Shown one piece after another: positions 51,813 through 62,095 of a stretch of 64,000 bases of DNA. The DNA is taken from the NCBI RefSeq assembly GCF_008974145.1, contig NZ_BJKP01000004.1:62001-126000 (forward strand). The letters run 5' to 3'. This DNA is from Microcystis aeruginosa NIES-4325. Lineage in GTDB: Bacteria; Cyanobacteriota; Cyanobacteriia; Cyanobacteriales; Microcystaceae. The notes beneath the pieces were generated by a model. It was not told the origin of the DNA and made no database searches. It saw only the letters and a list, made by a program, of their open reading frames with translations. The number at the start of each line of letters is the position of its first letter. Positions within the stretch are counted from its first letter, which is position 1. The position numbers were made by a program, and so were the translations under genes.

Positions 51813-51867
51813 TCAGATGTGAGTTTTTAGTTTACTGTTTACTGATTACTGGTCACTGTTCACTGTT

Positions 51868-53397
51868 TTAGAGTCTTCGCCAACGACGGCCATCGCGGTT
51901 AAGGAGAAATTCCGCTTCTGTGGGTTCCCAGGTACCCGCTTCGTATTGGGGTACGGAGGCGGGATCGGCGGGAGCGTCCCAAGCGGCGAGAGCGGGAGTA
52001 ACGATGCGCCATGCTTCTTCTACCTCATCAGAACGGGTAAATAGGGTTTGATCTCCCAGCATAGCGTCTAAAAGTAGGCGATTATAGGCATCGGCGCTGG
52101 CAACACCGAAGGAGGAACCATAGCTAAAGTCCATTTCTACCGTGCGCGTGCGTAATTCCGACCCCGGCATTTTCGCCTCAAAACGGAGGGCAATACCTTC
52201 GTTAGGCTGAATCCGCATACTCAGTACATTTGCATTAGTTTGTTGAGCCGCCGATTGGAAGATTAATAACGGCACATTGCGGAATTGGATGGCAATCTCG
52301 GAAACTTTTTTGGGCAGACGTTTACCGGTACGCAGATAGAAGGGGACACCCTGCCAACGCCAGTTATCGACGATTAATTTCATGGCCACGTAGGTGGGAG
52401 TGGTCGATTCCGGATTAACCCCCGGTTCTTCCCGATAGCCCGGAATGGGTTTTCCTTTCATCCAACCGGCTTTATACTGGCCGCGGATGGCGGATTTTTC
52501 CAGGTTATTAATATCGGCCAGGTGAGTCGCTTGTAGGACTTTGACTTTTTCGCCGCGGACACTATCAGCGTTAATAGCGTTGGGTGCTTCCATCGCCGTC
52601 AAGCAGAATAACTGCATCAGGTGATTTTGCACCATATCGCGCAAAGCTCCCGATTTTTCGTAATATCCGGCCCGCTCCTCCACTCCCACGGTTTCGGCCA
52701 CGGTAATCTGGACGTGATCGATAAATTGACGATTCCAGAGGGGTTCAAAGATAGCGTTGGCAAATCGGAACACCAACAAGTTTTGGACGGTTTCCTTGCC
52801 TAAATAGTGGTCAATACGATAAACTTGGTTCTCCTGACAAACCTCTTGTACGACTCGATTGAGAACTTGGGCAGAACTGAGGTCTTTGCCAAAGGGTTTT
52901 TCGATCACTAACCGGTGTTTAATCGGGTCTTTCAGCATTCCGGCCGCGCCGAGGTTTTTAAGACCAGGGGGAAAGAAATTAGGAGAGACGGCTAGATAAA
53001 AGACTCGATTGCCGCGTGTTCCCCGTATTCCGTCTAATTCTTCCAGAAAGACTTTCATTTTGGCGTAACTTTCTGGGTCGTCCATGTTGCCGGGGAAATA
53101 GTACAACCCTTGGGCGAAGTCTTGCCAATATTCCTCACTCCCGATCCCGTCGGAAAATTCTTCGATGCCTTGGCGCATCTGTTGCCGAAAATAATCATGA
53201 CTCCACTCTCGGCGCGCTGTACCGACGATGGTTAATTCGGCCGGTAGTCGTCTTTCCCGTTTCAGTTGATAGAGGGCAGGAACCAGTTTTCTTTGGGTTA
53301 AGTCTCCTGATGCCCCAAAAATGACTAAAATTAAGGGTTCTGGGGTTCTTTCTTGTCGCAATCCCACTCGGAGAGGATTTTCGAGCAGCTTTACCAT
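51868..53397 (-). CDS. zwf: Glucose-6-phosphate dehydrogenase
   Basis: First enzyme of the oxidative pentose phosphate pathway, making NADPH in the dark. The 509-residue protein has the NADP fold [22 protein letters not shown], the substrate site [19 protein letters not shown] with the catalytic His, and the second site [18 protein letters not shown]. The cyanobacterial type is about this long. It lies upstream of opcA, as in other cyanobacteria, but fbp and tal are missing from this locus. Confidence 0.96.
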   Translation of the reverse strand: MVKLLENPLRVGLRQERTPEPLILVIFGASGDLTQRKLVPALYQLKRERRLPAELTIVGTARREWSHDYFRQQMRQGIEEFSDGIGSEEYWQDFAQGLYYFPGNMDDPESYAKMKVFLEELDGIRGTRGNRVFYLAVSPNFFPPGLKNLGAAGMLKDPIKHRLVIEKPFGKDLSSAQVLNRVVQEVCQENQVYRIDHYLGKETVQNLLVFRFANAIFEPLWNRQFIDHVQITVAETVGVEERAGYYEKSGALRDMVQNHLMQLFCLTAMEAPNAINADSVRGEKVKVLQATHLADINNLEKSAIRGQYKAGWMKGKPIPGYREEPGVNPESTTPTYVAMKLIVDNWRWQGVPFYLRTGKRLPKKVSEIAIQFRNVPLLIFQSAAQQTNANVLSMRIQPNEGIALRFEAKMPGSELRTRTVEMDFSYGSSFGVASADAYNRLLLDAMLGDQTLFTRSDEVEEAWRIVTPALAAWDAPADPASVPQYEAGTWEPTEAEFLLNRDGRRWRRL

Positions 53398-53490
53398 AGG
53401 ATTTTGTCTAGCCGAGGTGCATTATTTTCCAGTCTAGCGAGAATACTCGACAGCATACCTAAAGTAAAAATTAACAACCACAATCATTGG

Positions 53491-53532
53491 TCAGTAATCA
53501 GTGATCAGTAATCAGTAATCAGTAATCAGTGA
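53491..53532. repeat. Six-copy TCAGT(A/G)A heptamer repeat
   Basis: Four TCAGTAA and two TCAGTGA units in tandem. Same heptamer class as the arrays at 44291 and 51764, with a base change in the unit. Confidence 0.9.
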
Positions 53533-53534
53533 TC

Positions 53535-53581
53535 ATACTAAATCTGGTTATTAAAGACTGATTATTTATTCCTCCTTTTGC
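53535..53581. repeat. ATACTAAATCTGGTTATTAA repeat copy
   Basis: ATACTAAATCTGGTTATTAA, then AGACTGATTATTTATTCCTCC, closely matches the copies at 49577 and (inverted) at 29836-29880. It directly abuts the heptamer array. Confidence 0.75.
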
Positions 53582-53718
53582 ATGAGTGCCTAGGCCTTTT
53601 TGAAATCAAAAAGTTCTCGATCCGGGAGTGGTCGGGGGGAAAATGGGGGGACTTTTTCCCTGAAAATTAGGTAATTGACCTCCTAAAAATGGGTGAAACC
53701 CCACAACCTACCCCTAGG

Positions 53719-53741
53719 AAAAACTTTTTGCCGCAAACCCT
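53719..53741. repeat. Inverted copy of the AGGGTTTGCGG repeat
   Basis: AAAAACTTTTTGCCGCAAAC is the complement of the copy at 46551, followed by CCT. Confidence 0.6.
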
Positions 53742-53757
53742 GATTGAGGAGAGGCCG

Positions 53758-54948
53758 TTATTTTTTGGCGGTTTTAACACAATCGAGGGTACGAACGATC
53801 GCAGCAGCCGCATAGTTACGACGGGCGGGATCATTTGGTACAAAAGCACTACCCTGTTCGTTCAAGGGAGAGGCCACACCGCAAAATCCCGACATCTGGG
53901 TAATTAACCCGGCGGCCCAATGACCGGAAGTATCGGAAAAATTGACGGGGGTTTTAGTTTGGGCTAAATTGGGGGCTTGTTTTTGCTGAGTTTTCAGGTA
54001 GGTGGCGGCCTGTTTGAGAATCGCCATCAATTCGGCCCGGGTTATGGGGTCGGTGGGACGGAATTCGCCGTTAGCTTTGCCAGCAACAATACCATTGGCC
54101 CGGGCCCATTGGATTTTTTTGGCACTCCAACGCGTCGCGTCCACATCGTTAAAACTGCCGCTGCCGGGGGGAATCTCTTCTAGGTTAATTTTGGTGACAG
54201 TTCCCATCCCTTCAATAATCATCGAGACGAATTGTTCCCTCGTGACGGGATTTTCGGGGCGGAAGGTGTTATCTTCTTTAAAACCGGCCACTACCCCAAG
54301 TGCGATCGCTTTTTCAATCTCAGTTTTATAAATATCGCCGCTAATATCCCGGAAACTAGATCCAGAACTAGGGGGAGGAGTGGTTTCGCTGATGGGAGGT
54401 CTGCCGGCGGCTGCGAGAACTTCCGCTTCTTTGCCGCTAAAGTAGAAGTGGCCTAAACTTTTGCCTTCAAAGGTACGACGGCTAAATCTCCAACCCGGTT
54501 CGAGGATAATTTTCATAAATCCTGTTTGCATTCCCCTGGTTCTTCCCACCACTAATTCGGGTCTGCGGGCATCCCGGGGAGTTCCCACTAAGTATAATTC
54601 GCCATTGCGTTCCACAATACGCAGGATGTAATCTAGCCCAAAATCCCGGCCATCGAGACGGATAGAATAACCATTGCTATCGGTGGCGCGGCGACAAATG
54701 CCGGTAAAGTCAAAGTTGAGGAGCAGCGGGTCAATCATGACCGGACCTGAGCCGCTTTCACTCCAACACTTCTGTTTTCCCGGAATTTGTTCCAATACTA
54801 GCAGGTCAAATTTATTACCTCCGTAGGGACGAGCGATCGCTATTACCTGGGTCTGCTCAATGTCCTGTTCGTCAAAGTTGGCCGCTGGTGTGGCAGTTAT
54901 GCCCAAGGTCATTAGGGCGGTTAGGGCGATCGATAATCTGGCTTTCAT
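53758..54948 (-). CDS. DUF3747 and S-layer-homology (SLH) domain protein
   Basis: From ATG 54948 the protein has 396 residues. It begins with a signal peptide (KARLSIALTALMTLGIT, cleavage near TPAANF). Residues 25-180 form the DUF3747 domain (YGGNKFDLLVLEQIPGKQKCWSE, RRPELVVGRTRGMQTGFMKIIL). After a Pro/Ser-rich linker come three SLH repeats (FRDISGDIYKTEIEKAIALGVVAGF, FNDVDATRWSAKKIQWARANGIVAG, FSDTSGHWAAGLITQM). SLH repeats bind the cell wall, so it sits in the periplasm or on the wall. The frame is open upstream to 55080, but that lies before the signal and is rejected. Role unknown. Confidence 0.88.
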   Translation of the reverse strand: MKARLSIALTALMTLGITATPAANFDEQDIEQTQVIAIARPYGGNKFDLLVLEQIPGKQKCWSESGSGPVMIDPLLLNFDFTGICRRATDSNGYSIRLDGRDFGLDYILRIVERNGELYLVGTPRDARRPELVVGRTRGMQTGFMKIILEPGWRFSRRTFEGKSLGHFYFSGKEAEVLAAAGRPPISETTPPPSSGSSFRDISGDIYKTEIEKAIALGVVAGFKEDNTFRPENPVTREQFVSMIIEGMGTVTKINLEEIPPGSGSFNDVDATRWSAKKIQWARANGIVAGKANGEFRPTDPITRAELMAILKQAATYLKTQQKQAPNLAQTKTPVNFSDTSGHWAAGLITQMSGFCGVASPLNEQGSAFVPNDPARRNYAAAAIVRTLDCVKTAKK

Positions 54949-55406
54949 GATCTTTAATCTATAAGACGATTTGTGCAGTAAAAATAGACGTGCTAGTCCC
55001 AATATTCTAAGACTAAATACTTCCGGTTGTTGTTCCGGACTGCGCCGGATTGTTGTCTGTCTGCACAACTTTTCTCTCAATCTTGAATTTGCAAACCTAT
55101 TGATCCGAGCAATGTTCTGATTAAACTGCTAGGTTGATCAATATTAATTCGGTTAGCTGTTGAAGCTGGCGAGATTTTGGCAGATTGTCAAAAATTTTAG
55201 CCAGCCATTTGAGTCTTAAGCTAAGATGGGGGGAGAGGCTTTTAATTGGCCGCGACCCTTGACTTCCTCACACGATTTCAGATCAATAATCGCCTAAAAA
55301 CTTGAGATTAATCGATTTAGTGCTATCAGTGCCACGGTGAATTATCATAGTTCATTAGCTCTGGTGAGCCATTGCCCTTTCTTTGGTGTGTGTGAGGTAA
55401 ACAATT
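54949..55406. other. Divergent intergenic region between the SLH gene and tamB
   Basis: These 458 bases hold the promoters of both genes. A TTGACT at 55260 and a weak TCAATAAT 18 bases downstream could drive tamB. A HIP1-like octamer is not seen here. No gene-like frame stands out. Confidence 0.4.
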
Positions 55407-58400
55407 ATGAGTAACTCCCCTGGCGATCCTTCTCCTCGTCCTCATCTTTTTCTGAGTATCGCTCGATTTTTACGCCGGCCTTCTACTCTAATTGTCGGGG
55501 GAATTACTCTCCTAGGAATTACCTCCCTTGGCTATTTTACTACTCGTTATTTAGTTTATGAACGTCTAACCCCAATTTTAGATAATATCTTCAGTGAAAT
55601 GCTGCACAGACCCGTCAGGGTAGGCAGGATAGAGGGCTTTTATTTTAATCGCATTCGTATCGGTAAATCGGAAATTCCAGCTACGGCCAATTCTGCTGAT
55701 AGTTTATCTATTGATGCGATCGAATTGGGATTAAATCCGCTGCCCTTACTTTTAGGTCTGCCGCTGCCAGTTGATGTCAAGTTAATTAATCCCAGTATTT
55801 ATCTCGATCAGGATAAAAATGGCCAATGGCTCGATAATTTAGATAAAATATCTAGTAACTTAGATCGGGAGGCCCCTATTAAGTTAAATCTGGGGTTTCA
55901 GGTGGAGAAGGGAGATATTACTATCCAACCCTATGCCCTGAAAAAACCGATAGAAATTAAGGCCGATGGTCAGGGAAGATTTATCGATAATCAAAGGCAA
56001 ACTCTCACCTACGATTTTAGCGCAGAAATCCTCCAAAGTCAAGTAAAAATTCAAGGAGAAACGGCGTTAAAAACGGGTGAAAGTCAAACTAATCTTCAGA
56101 TTGATCGCTTAAACTTAAGTGAACTATTAACTTTAATCCCTAATCGTAATTTTCAATTAAATCAAGGACAGTTAAATGCTAATCTTGCCATCAATATTCC
56201 CAGTTGGGCAAAGCTAAATCAAACGGAAGGCAATGGCAATTTTCAGGTGACAGAAGTAGGGGGAAAGTTCCAACCTTTCCAGTATCCAATTAAACTAACA
56301 ACTAAGTTAAATTTCCAGGGAGATAAAGTATTAATTGAACAGGTGATCGCAAGTATTGGCAAGATTAAAACTGAGGTAAGGGGAGAAGTAAATTGGCAAA
56401 CTGGTTATCATCTCAATGTCGCTCTAGAATCGGTGGATTTACAACAGCTTTTAAGAATTATTTATCTGCAATCACCTCTAGATTTACGGGGAGAAGCACG
56501 ATCTACTTTTCAAGTGACAGGAAAATTAGATCAACCTCTAATTAAAGGAACCCTTAGCAACAGCAAACCGATTATTTTTGAACAAATACCTATTCAATCA
56601 ATAACCAGTAATTTTCAAACAAATCTCAATAGTCTTAGTTTAGATAAAATTCAAATTAAACCCGTTGCAGGTGGAGAAATTAAAGGGGAAGGAAAATTGC
56701 AGTTAAATATTCTGCAATCCCTGCAAAAAAATCAACCTCTTGACGGGACAAAAATGCCGATCAATTTGAATTTACAAGCGCATTTTCCCACGAGAAAAAT
56801 TTTATCTCAATTGGCAATAATTCCCGTTAAAATTAATATAAACGATCTGCAAGCTAAGATTAAAGCTAGAGGTAGTTTAGGACTGCCCCAATTATTAATT
56901 AATTGGCAAATACCCACGGTTAATCAGTCAGGATTAATCAATGTTGCTGGGGAGGGTAAAGTATTTTTAGGGGGCAATAAAATAAATTTAACCGATACAG
57001 TCATTAAAACAAATGGCGGCAAACTACAGGTTAATGGTAATAGTGATTTTACCAGCAAATTAGTCCAAGCAAAAATCACGGCTAATGACTTTTTATTGAC
57101 TCCTTTTGTGCCTATAGTTTGTCAATATTTGGATAGTATTTGCCCCTACCTAAAAACCTTAGAACCCTTAAATTTAGAGACAGCTAATATTCAAGTTAGT
57201 GGCAAAATTGACCAACTAAATATTAATACTTTAAACGGAATTGCTAACTTAGGAATTAGCGGTAAACAAGGCACAATTTTAGTCAATAGTCAAGTATTGC
57301 AAGGAAATCTTCAGGCGAAAGCTGTCTTCGCAGGATTGCCGATTAATTCCCTATTGCCTAACTTACCAACTCAGGTTAAGTTGATGCGCTCGCAGATTAA
57401 TTTACAAGGTTATTTAGGGGAATTACTGAATAATAAAAATAATATTTTCAGCAGTTGGCAAGGTCAAGGTAATATGCAGTTATTGGTGGATAATAATCCC
57501 TTAACTGCCACAGCCAAACTAAATCAAGGTTTCCTGACAGGAACAGTTAATACCAGTGGGATTAGTCTCAATAATTTTACAGAAAATTTAACAGTTCCCG
57601 TTAGTTTAGGCAGGGCAAAAATCAGCTTTGCTGGTAGAATAAATTCTCTGATTAGTGGTACTTTAACCGATTTAAAAAGTTGGCGCGGAGAGGGATATAT
57701 ACAGTTACTTGTCAATAATCGATCTCTAAGAACGACAACCCAACTGGAACAAGGTATTTTAAGCGGTATAGTTAATACGGTTGGGATCAACTTAAATCCG
57801 TTTTTACCAAATATAAATATTCCTGTTAGTCTAGGAAAAACCCAAGTCAATTTCACAGGTCAAATCAATAATTTACTAGCGGGAAAAATCCCTAATTTGT
57901 CCACCGTCAATGCTAGGGTAAATACTCGCTTATTAGTAGATAATAATCCGATTAATACTGATATTCAGTTAGACAACGGTAACTTTAATATTCTCGGTAG
58001 CTTAGAGTATTTTCAGACTAATATCCCCATACCGTTGAATATTTCCAAAACGAGTTTTCAAGCAACAGGAAATGTCCAAACTATTTTCGACTCCTTGCTA
58101 GAAAAACGACTCAACTTAAGCAGTGTCAAAGCAGTTTTTAACTCTCGTATTAATATAGCTAAAGGAGAAATTAAAGCTAAGGCACAACTGAATAATAATT
58201 TCTGGCAAAGTGATATTATTGCCGCTAATCTCGATCCCGCTGCCCTACTGGGGCAATTGTCAGGAATAAAATCAATCTCGATTCCTAACTTAGATTTTAG
58301 TGCCAATTTAGCGGGAAACATTGAAGAAATTTGGCAGGGAGTAACACCAATTCAGGTTAATAACCTTTCGGCACAGTGGGGAGAAAATAGCTTTGATGTG

Positions 58401-61400
58401 CGAGGAAATATTCTTTTAGCTAATCTTATCAGTCAACCCGATATCGCTGAGGTTAACTTAAATCTACAGGCAAAAACCGACCTTGCTGCTTTACCGCTAA
58501 ATCAGATTATATCGCTTTTACCGATTAATTCTAGCCTAAAACCCAGAGAATCAACACTGACAGGTATCGGACAATTTCAAGGACAAATTACAGGAAAAAA
58601 TCTCTTAACTGCTTGGCAAAAAGTGGGAAATATACAAATCAAGGGAGATATAAATTTAGCTAACTTTAGCATTAATGAGCGACTCTTTGAACCTGTCTTA
58701 CAAGGCAGTATCCAAGCGGGAATCGGTCAAAATATTAGGTTAAATCTGCGGGGAAATCAGGACATTATTGACCTAACTTTCTATCCTTGTCAACAAAATA
58801 ATTGTCTGCTGCCCTATCTTCCCCTAGGGATAAATATTCGCCAAGCTTTTGGGAATCAAACTCCCTTTCTAGTAACAGCTAAACGAAACGGAGAAAATTT
58901 AAATGTTCAGATTGCCGATTTTCCCCTAGAAATCCTGAAAATATCTCCCACGGCAACCTACAATATTCTGGGGATTATTGCTGGACAATTGAGTGCTAAT
59001 CTAGACATCAATTTATTTAACTTACAGGGTGAGGGACAACTAGAGATTAATCAACCTAGTTTAGGTAACTTAATCGGGGAAAAATTAACGGCAAATTTGG
59101 TTTATCGGGATTCCATGGTTCAACTGCAAGCGGGGAGTTTACAAGCGGGTGCAAGCCAATATAATCTGCAAGGTTTATTTAATTGGCAAACCCAAGCAAT
59201 AGAAGCTAAACTCAGGGTAGATCAAGGTTATATTCAAGATTTATTATCAATTGCTAGTATCTATGATTTAACCAGTTTAATCAACTTTTTCTCCCCAGAG
59301 AATAACCCAGCTATTCAACTTAGTCCCCTAGAAGTAGGTAATCCCGAAGCTTCCCTAGCACAACAGGTAAATTTGCGGGCAAAAATTGAAGAACTAATCC
59401 AGAAATTAGCAGGGGAAAGAGGGGTAGTCGGGATACCTTCAGAACTAGATTTTCGCGGCCGTTATCAAGCAAATCTAGCCTTAACTGGGACTTTTAAAAA
59501 TCCCGATCTTAGCGTACAATTTCAGGGCAATAGATGGGAATGGCGACCCCAAAGACCGACAGTAAATATTGTTAACCCTCTGGGAATTGTCACCACCGAT
59601 ACCCAATTAATTCCCATTGATGAAGTAACAATTAATCTTAACTTAAATCGTCAGTTGCTCAGGATAGAACCGATTAGATTAAAATCACGAGATTCTTCCG
59701 TATTTTTAGCGGGTGATTTTTCCCTAAAAAAAGTAGAGGGAAGTTTTGCTGTGGAAAATCTTTCTCTCGATCTCTTAAGAAATTTTGTACAGTTTCCCTT
59801 AGATGTGTCCGGTAGTCTAAAAACTCAAGGACAAATTACAGGAACTTTATTAAATCCTCGTATTCAGGGGAATTTTGCCTTTATTGACGGTGCAATTAAT
59901 GCCCAAAATATTAATCAAGATATAATTGGTTTATTTATCTATAACCAGTATCGTTTTGATTTGCGGACAACCTCCTCCGAATCAATCCAACTCTATGCCA
60001 GCATTCCCTATCCTCCCTTACCGGGTAATGATCAATTAAAAATCCAAGCAAAATTGGGAACCAATGCGATTAAATTAATTGAAGCTATCAGTCAAAACAC
60101 CATCGAATGGGTTAATGGTGAGGGGGAGGTAGTTCTTTCAGCGACGGGAAGATTAGATATAAAAGAGGGCTTAAAAATCAAAGATTTAGAAGCAAATGGT
60201 ATAGTTACTCTCGATAATGCCGCTATCCGCAGTGTTGCTTTTCCAGAGATTTTAACCGTAAATGGCCGCATTGGGTTAACCCCTGAAAACTTAACAGTAG
60301 AGGAATTACAAGGCTCGATCGCTGACAGACAAATTTCTGTGATGGGAGTTTTGCCTTTCTTTCAAACCATCAAAAATAATCCTAATCCCTTAACAGTTAA
60401 TATTCAAGAGGGAGATATAGCAATTAATGGTCTTTATCGGGGATTAATTGCTGGGAATGCCGTTGTGACAGGAACAGTTCAGCAACCAATTATCGGGGGG
60501 AATGTGCGTCTTTCTAGAGGTAAAGTTTTTCTTCCTCGCACAGCAGAAATTAATCAAGAAATGGATAAACCAGTGAGTAGCTGGCTGCAGCCTCTCAACA
60601 TTCCTCAGACGACAAATATTACTCCAGTTTTAAATAATTTTCAAGTGTCTTTAGCGGGATTATCAATTGAACAAGAACCTTTGTATCAATTTGATTTTAG
60701 TGGTGCTTTAACCTTGAACGGTCCGCTCACTCCACTAGAGCAATTACAAACCAATGGAGTGATTAATCTCGATCGAGGACGGGTTAGTTACATCGATACT
60801 CGTTTTCTTCTTAACCGACGCAATCAAAATGTTATTGTTTTCGATTCTAGTCGCGGTTTGGGACTTTTAAACCCCTTTGTTGACATTCAACTGCGAACAA
60901 TTGTCAGTGAATTTTCTCAATCTCGCGATTTTGCCCTCTCCCGTCCCGGGGGAGATTTTCCTAGTAATGAAATTCCTGATGATAGCCTCAATCGCATTCA
61001 AAGGATCGATGTCACCCTCAGCGTCGAAGGGGAATTAAACCGCTTGCTACCAAATTTAGGCCGTAATATCAATGAAGTGTGCCAAATTCGTCCCGATAGT
61101 CCCCCTTTTCCCCTAGAGGAAAACTATACAAATGCAGAATTACAAAAAGCTGCTAATTGTTTACAAGCAGTGACTTTTGCTAGAGGTGAAGATGAGGGAT
61201 TGCTGAATACTCCCCTAGTTAAATTAACTAGCACTCCCCCCCGCAGCCAAGGGGAAATCGTTCGACTTTTGGGGGAACAATTGCTGTCAGTTTTTAATGG
61301 TTTACAGGGGAAAAATACGGAACAATTAATTCAGTTTGGAGTGGTTCAGTTGGCGATTCCCCTCTTAGCTCAAGGAGTTGTGTATGATGTGGAGAATGCG

Positions 61401-61544
61401 GTTAGTAATGTGATCGGGGCAACGGATTTTAATATTCTTCCCAATTTGGAAACCGTCTATCGAGTTAATTCCCAGTCTTTTATCCGCTTCTCCTACGATT
61501 ACAATTTGAATGAGTTTACCGTCCGCTATCAAACTCAATTTTAA
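55407..61544 (+). CDS. tamB: TamB-like translocation and assembly module protein
   Basis: A giant 2045-residue protein with one N-terminal membrane anchor (TLIVGGITLLGITSLGYFTTRYL), a short AsmA-like start (RVGRIEGFYFNRIRIGKSEI), then about 1500 residues of repeating amphipathic beta strands. The last 400 residues carry the TamB/DUF490 C-terminal domain (YDVENAVSNVIGATDFNIL, FIRFSYDYNLNEFTVRYQTQF). It spans the periplasm as a groove between inner and outer membranes. In cyanobacteria such proteins are linked to lipid transport or outer-membrane protein insertion. A weakly duplicated 120-residue unit near residues 650-850 (SWQGQGNMQLLVDNNPL and SWRGEGYIQLLVNNRSL) shows internal repeats. No BamA/TamA gene lies nearby. 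Confidence 0.9.
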   Translation: MSNSPGDPSPRPHLFLSIARFLRRPSTLIVGGITLLGITSLGYFTTRYLVYERLTPILDNIFSEMLHRPVRVGRIEGFYFNRIRIGKSEIPATANSADSLSIDAIELGLNPLPLLLGLPLPVDVKLINPSIYLDQDKNGQWLDNLDKISSNLDREAPIKLNLGFQVEKGDITIQPYALKKPIEIKADGQGRFIDNQRQTLTYDFSAEILQSQVKIQGETALKTGESQTNLQIDRLNLSELLTLIPNRNFQLNQGQLNANLAINIPSWAKLNQTEGNGNFQVTEVGGKFQPFQYPIKLTTKLNFQGDKVLIEQVIASIGKIKTEVRGEVNWQTGYHLNVALESVDLQQLLRIIYLQSPLDLRGEARSTFQVTGKLDQPLIKGTLSNSKPIIFEQIPIQSITSNFQTNLNSLSLDKIQIKPVAGGEIKGEGKLQLNILQSLQKNQPLDGTKMPINLNLQAHFPTRKILSQLAIIPVKININDLQAKIKARGSLGLPQLLINWQIPTVNQSGLINVAGEGKVFLGGNKINLTDTVIKTNGGKLQVNGNSDFTSKLVQAKITANDFLLTPFVPIVCQYLDSICPYLKTLEPLNLETANIQVSGKIDQLNINTLNGIANLGISGKQGTILVNSQVLQGNLQAKAVFAGLPINSLLPNLPTQVKLMRSQINLQGYLGELLNNKNNIFSSWQGQGNMQLLVDNNPLTATAKLNQGFLTGTVNTSGISLNNFTENLTVPVSLGRAKISFAGRINSLISGTLTDLKSWRGEGYIQLLVNNRSLRTTTQLEQGILSGIVNTVGINLNPFLPNINIPVSLGKTQVNFTGQINNLLAGKIPNLSTVNARVNTRLLVDNNPINTDIQLDNGNFNILGSLEYFQTNIPIPLNISKTSFQATGNVQTIFDSLLEKRLNLSSVKAVFNSRINIAKGEIKAKAQLNNNFWQSDIIAANLDPAALLGQLSGIKSISIPNLDFSANLAGNIEEIWQGVTPIQVNNLSAQWGENSFDVRGNILLANLISQPDIAEVNLNLQAKTDLAALPLNQIISLLPINSSLKPRESTLTGIGQFQGQITGKNLLTAWQKVGNIQIKGDINLANFSINERLFEPVLQGSIQAGIGQNIRLNLRGNQDIIDLTFYPCQQNNCLLPYLPLGINIRQAFGNQTPFLVTAKRNGENLNVQIADFPLEILKISPTATYNILGIIAGQLSANLDINLFNLQGEGQLEINQPSLGNLIGEKLTANLVYRDSMVQLQAGSLQAGASQYNLQGLFNWQTQAIEAKLRVDQGYIQDLLSIASIYDLTSLINFFSPENNPAIQLSPLEVGNPEASLAQQVNLRAKIEELIQKLAGERGVVGIPSELDFRGRYQANLALTGTFKNPDLSVQFQGNRWEWRPQRPTVNIVNPLGIVTTDTQLIPIDEVTINLNLNRQLLRIEPIRLKSRDSSVFLAGDFSLKKVEGSFAVENLSLDLLRNFVQFPLDVSGSLKTQGQITGTLLNPRIQGNFAFIDGAINAQNINQDIIGLFIYNQYRFDLRTTSSESIQLYASIPYPPLPGNDQLKIQAKLGTNAIKLIEAISQNTIEWVNGEGEVVLSATGRLDIKEGLKIKDLEANGIVTLDNAAIRSVAFPEILTVNGRIGLTPENLTVEELQGSIADRQISVMGVLPFFQTIKNNPNPLTVNIQEGDIAINGLYRGLIAGNAVVTGTVQQPIIGGNVRLSRGKVFLPRTAEINQEMDKPVSSWLQPLNIPQTTNITPVLNNFQVSLAGLSIEQEPLYQFDFSGALTLNGPLTPLEQLQTNGVINLDRGRVSYIDTRFLLNRRNQNVIVFDSSRGLGLLNPFVDIQLRTIVSEFSQSRDFALSRPGGDFPSNEIPDDSLNRIQRIDVTLSVEGELNRLLPNLGRNINEVCQIRPDSPPFPLEENYTNAELQKAANCLQAVTFARGEDEGLLNTPLVKLTSTPPRSQGEIVRLLGEQLLSVFNGLQGKNTEQLIQFGVVQLAIPLLAQGVVYDVENAVSNVIGATDFNILPNLETVYRVNSQSFIRFSYDYNLNEFTVRYQTQF

Positions 61545-61603
61545 AGTAAGATGGCTGGATAAAGAGACAAAATTAGGTTATAATTCATCTTACTTGATAT
61601 TCT

Positions 61604-62095
61604 ATGATTATTCGCGAGGCGAAAGAAACAGATTTACCAACAATTATCGAGATTTATAATGCTGCTGTTCCCACTCGCAAGGCAACTGCGGATTTGAAGC
61701 CTATTTCCCTCGAAAGTCGGCGAGAATGGTTTAAAAAGCACGATCCTGAACAGTATCCCATCTGGGTAATAGCGATCGAAGGTCGGGTGGTGGGCTGGCT
61801 GAGTTTACAGATGTTTTATGGTCGTGTCGCTTACCAAAAAACGGCAGAGGTTAGTTTATATATTGCCCCCGATTATCAAGGTCGTGGAATCGGTAAATTA
61901 TTAGTAGAATATGCCCTGAATTGCTGTCCCAAATTGGGTATATCTAATCTTATCTGTATTATTTTTGCCCACAATCAAGCCAGTATTCGTCTCTTTGAAA
62001 AATTCGGCTTTCAACGATGGGGTTATTTACCTCAAATTGCCGCTCTAGACGATTTTCTGGCTGATGTGGTCATTTTAGGGAAAAAAGTCGCTTAA
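61604..62095 (+). CDS. GNAT-family N-acetyltransferase
   Basis: A 163-residue acetyltransferase of the phosphinothricin-acetyltransferase type. It begins MIIREAKETDLPTIIEIYNAAV. The acetyl-CoA site is QGRGIGKLLVEYAL, preceded by AEVSLYIAPDY and followed by NQASIRLFEKFGFQRWGYLPQIA. Its target is unknown; relatives act on toxic amino acid analogues or amines. The stop overlaps that of the convergent replication gene by a few bases. No signal peptide. Confidence 0.9.
   Translation: MIIREAKETDLPTIIEIYNAAVPTRKATADLKPISLESRREWFKKHDPEQYPIWVIAIEGRVVGWLSLQMFYGRVAYQKTAEVSLYIAPDYQGRGIGKLLVEYALNCCPKLGISNLICIIFAHNQASIRLFEKFGFQRWGYLPQIAALDDFLADVVILGKKVA

Larger units (their letters stand above)
53398..53757. 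other. Repeat-filled gap upstream of zwf
   Basis: The 360-base gap has no gene. It contains a TCAGTAA heptamer array (53491-53532), the ATACTAAATCTGG element (53535-53581), G-rich GGGGGGAAAATGGGGGG stretch near 53635, and an inverted copy of the AGGGTTTGCGG repeat (53719-53741). Repeats from at least three families pile up here. Confidence 0.7.

Noticed and set aside
44291-53532. Heptamer arrays as CRISPR arrays
   Set aside because: Units are 7 bp with no spacers between them, and no cas genes are present.
53689-53907. 72-codon plus-strand frame
   Set aside because: It is antisense to the SLH protein end and includes repeat DNA.
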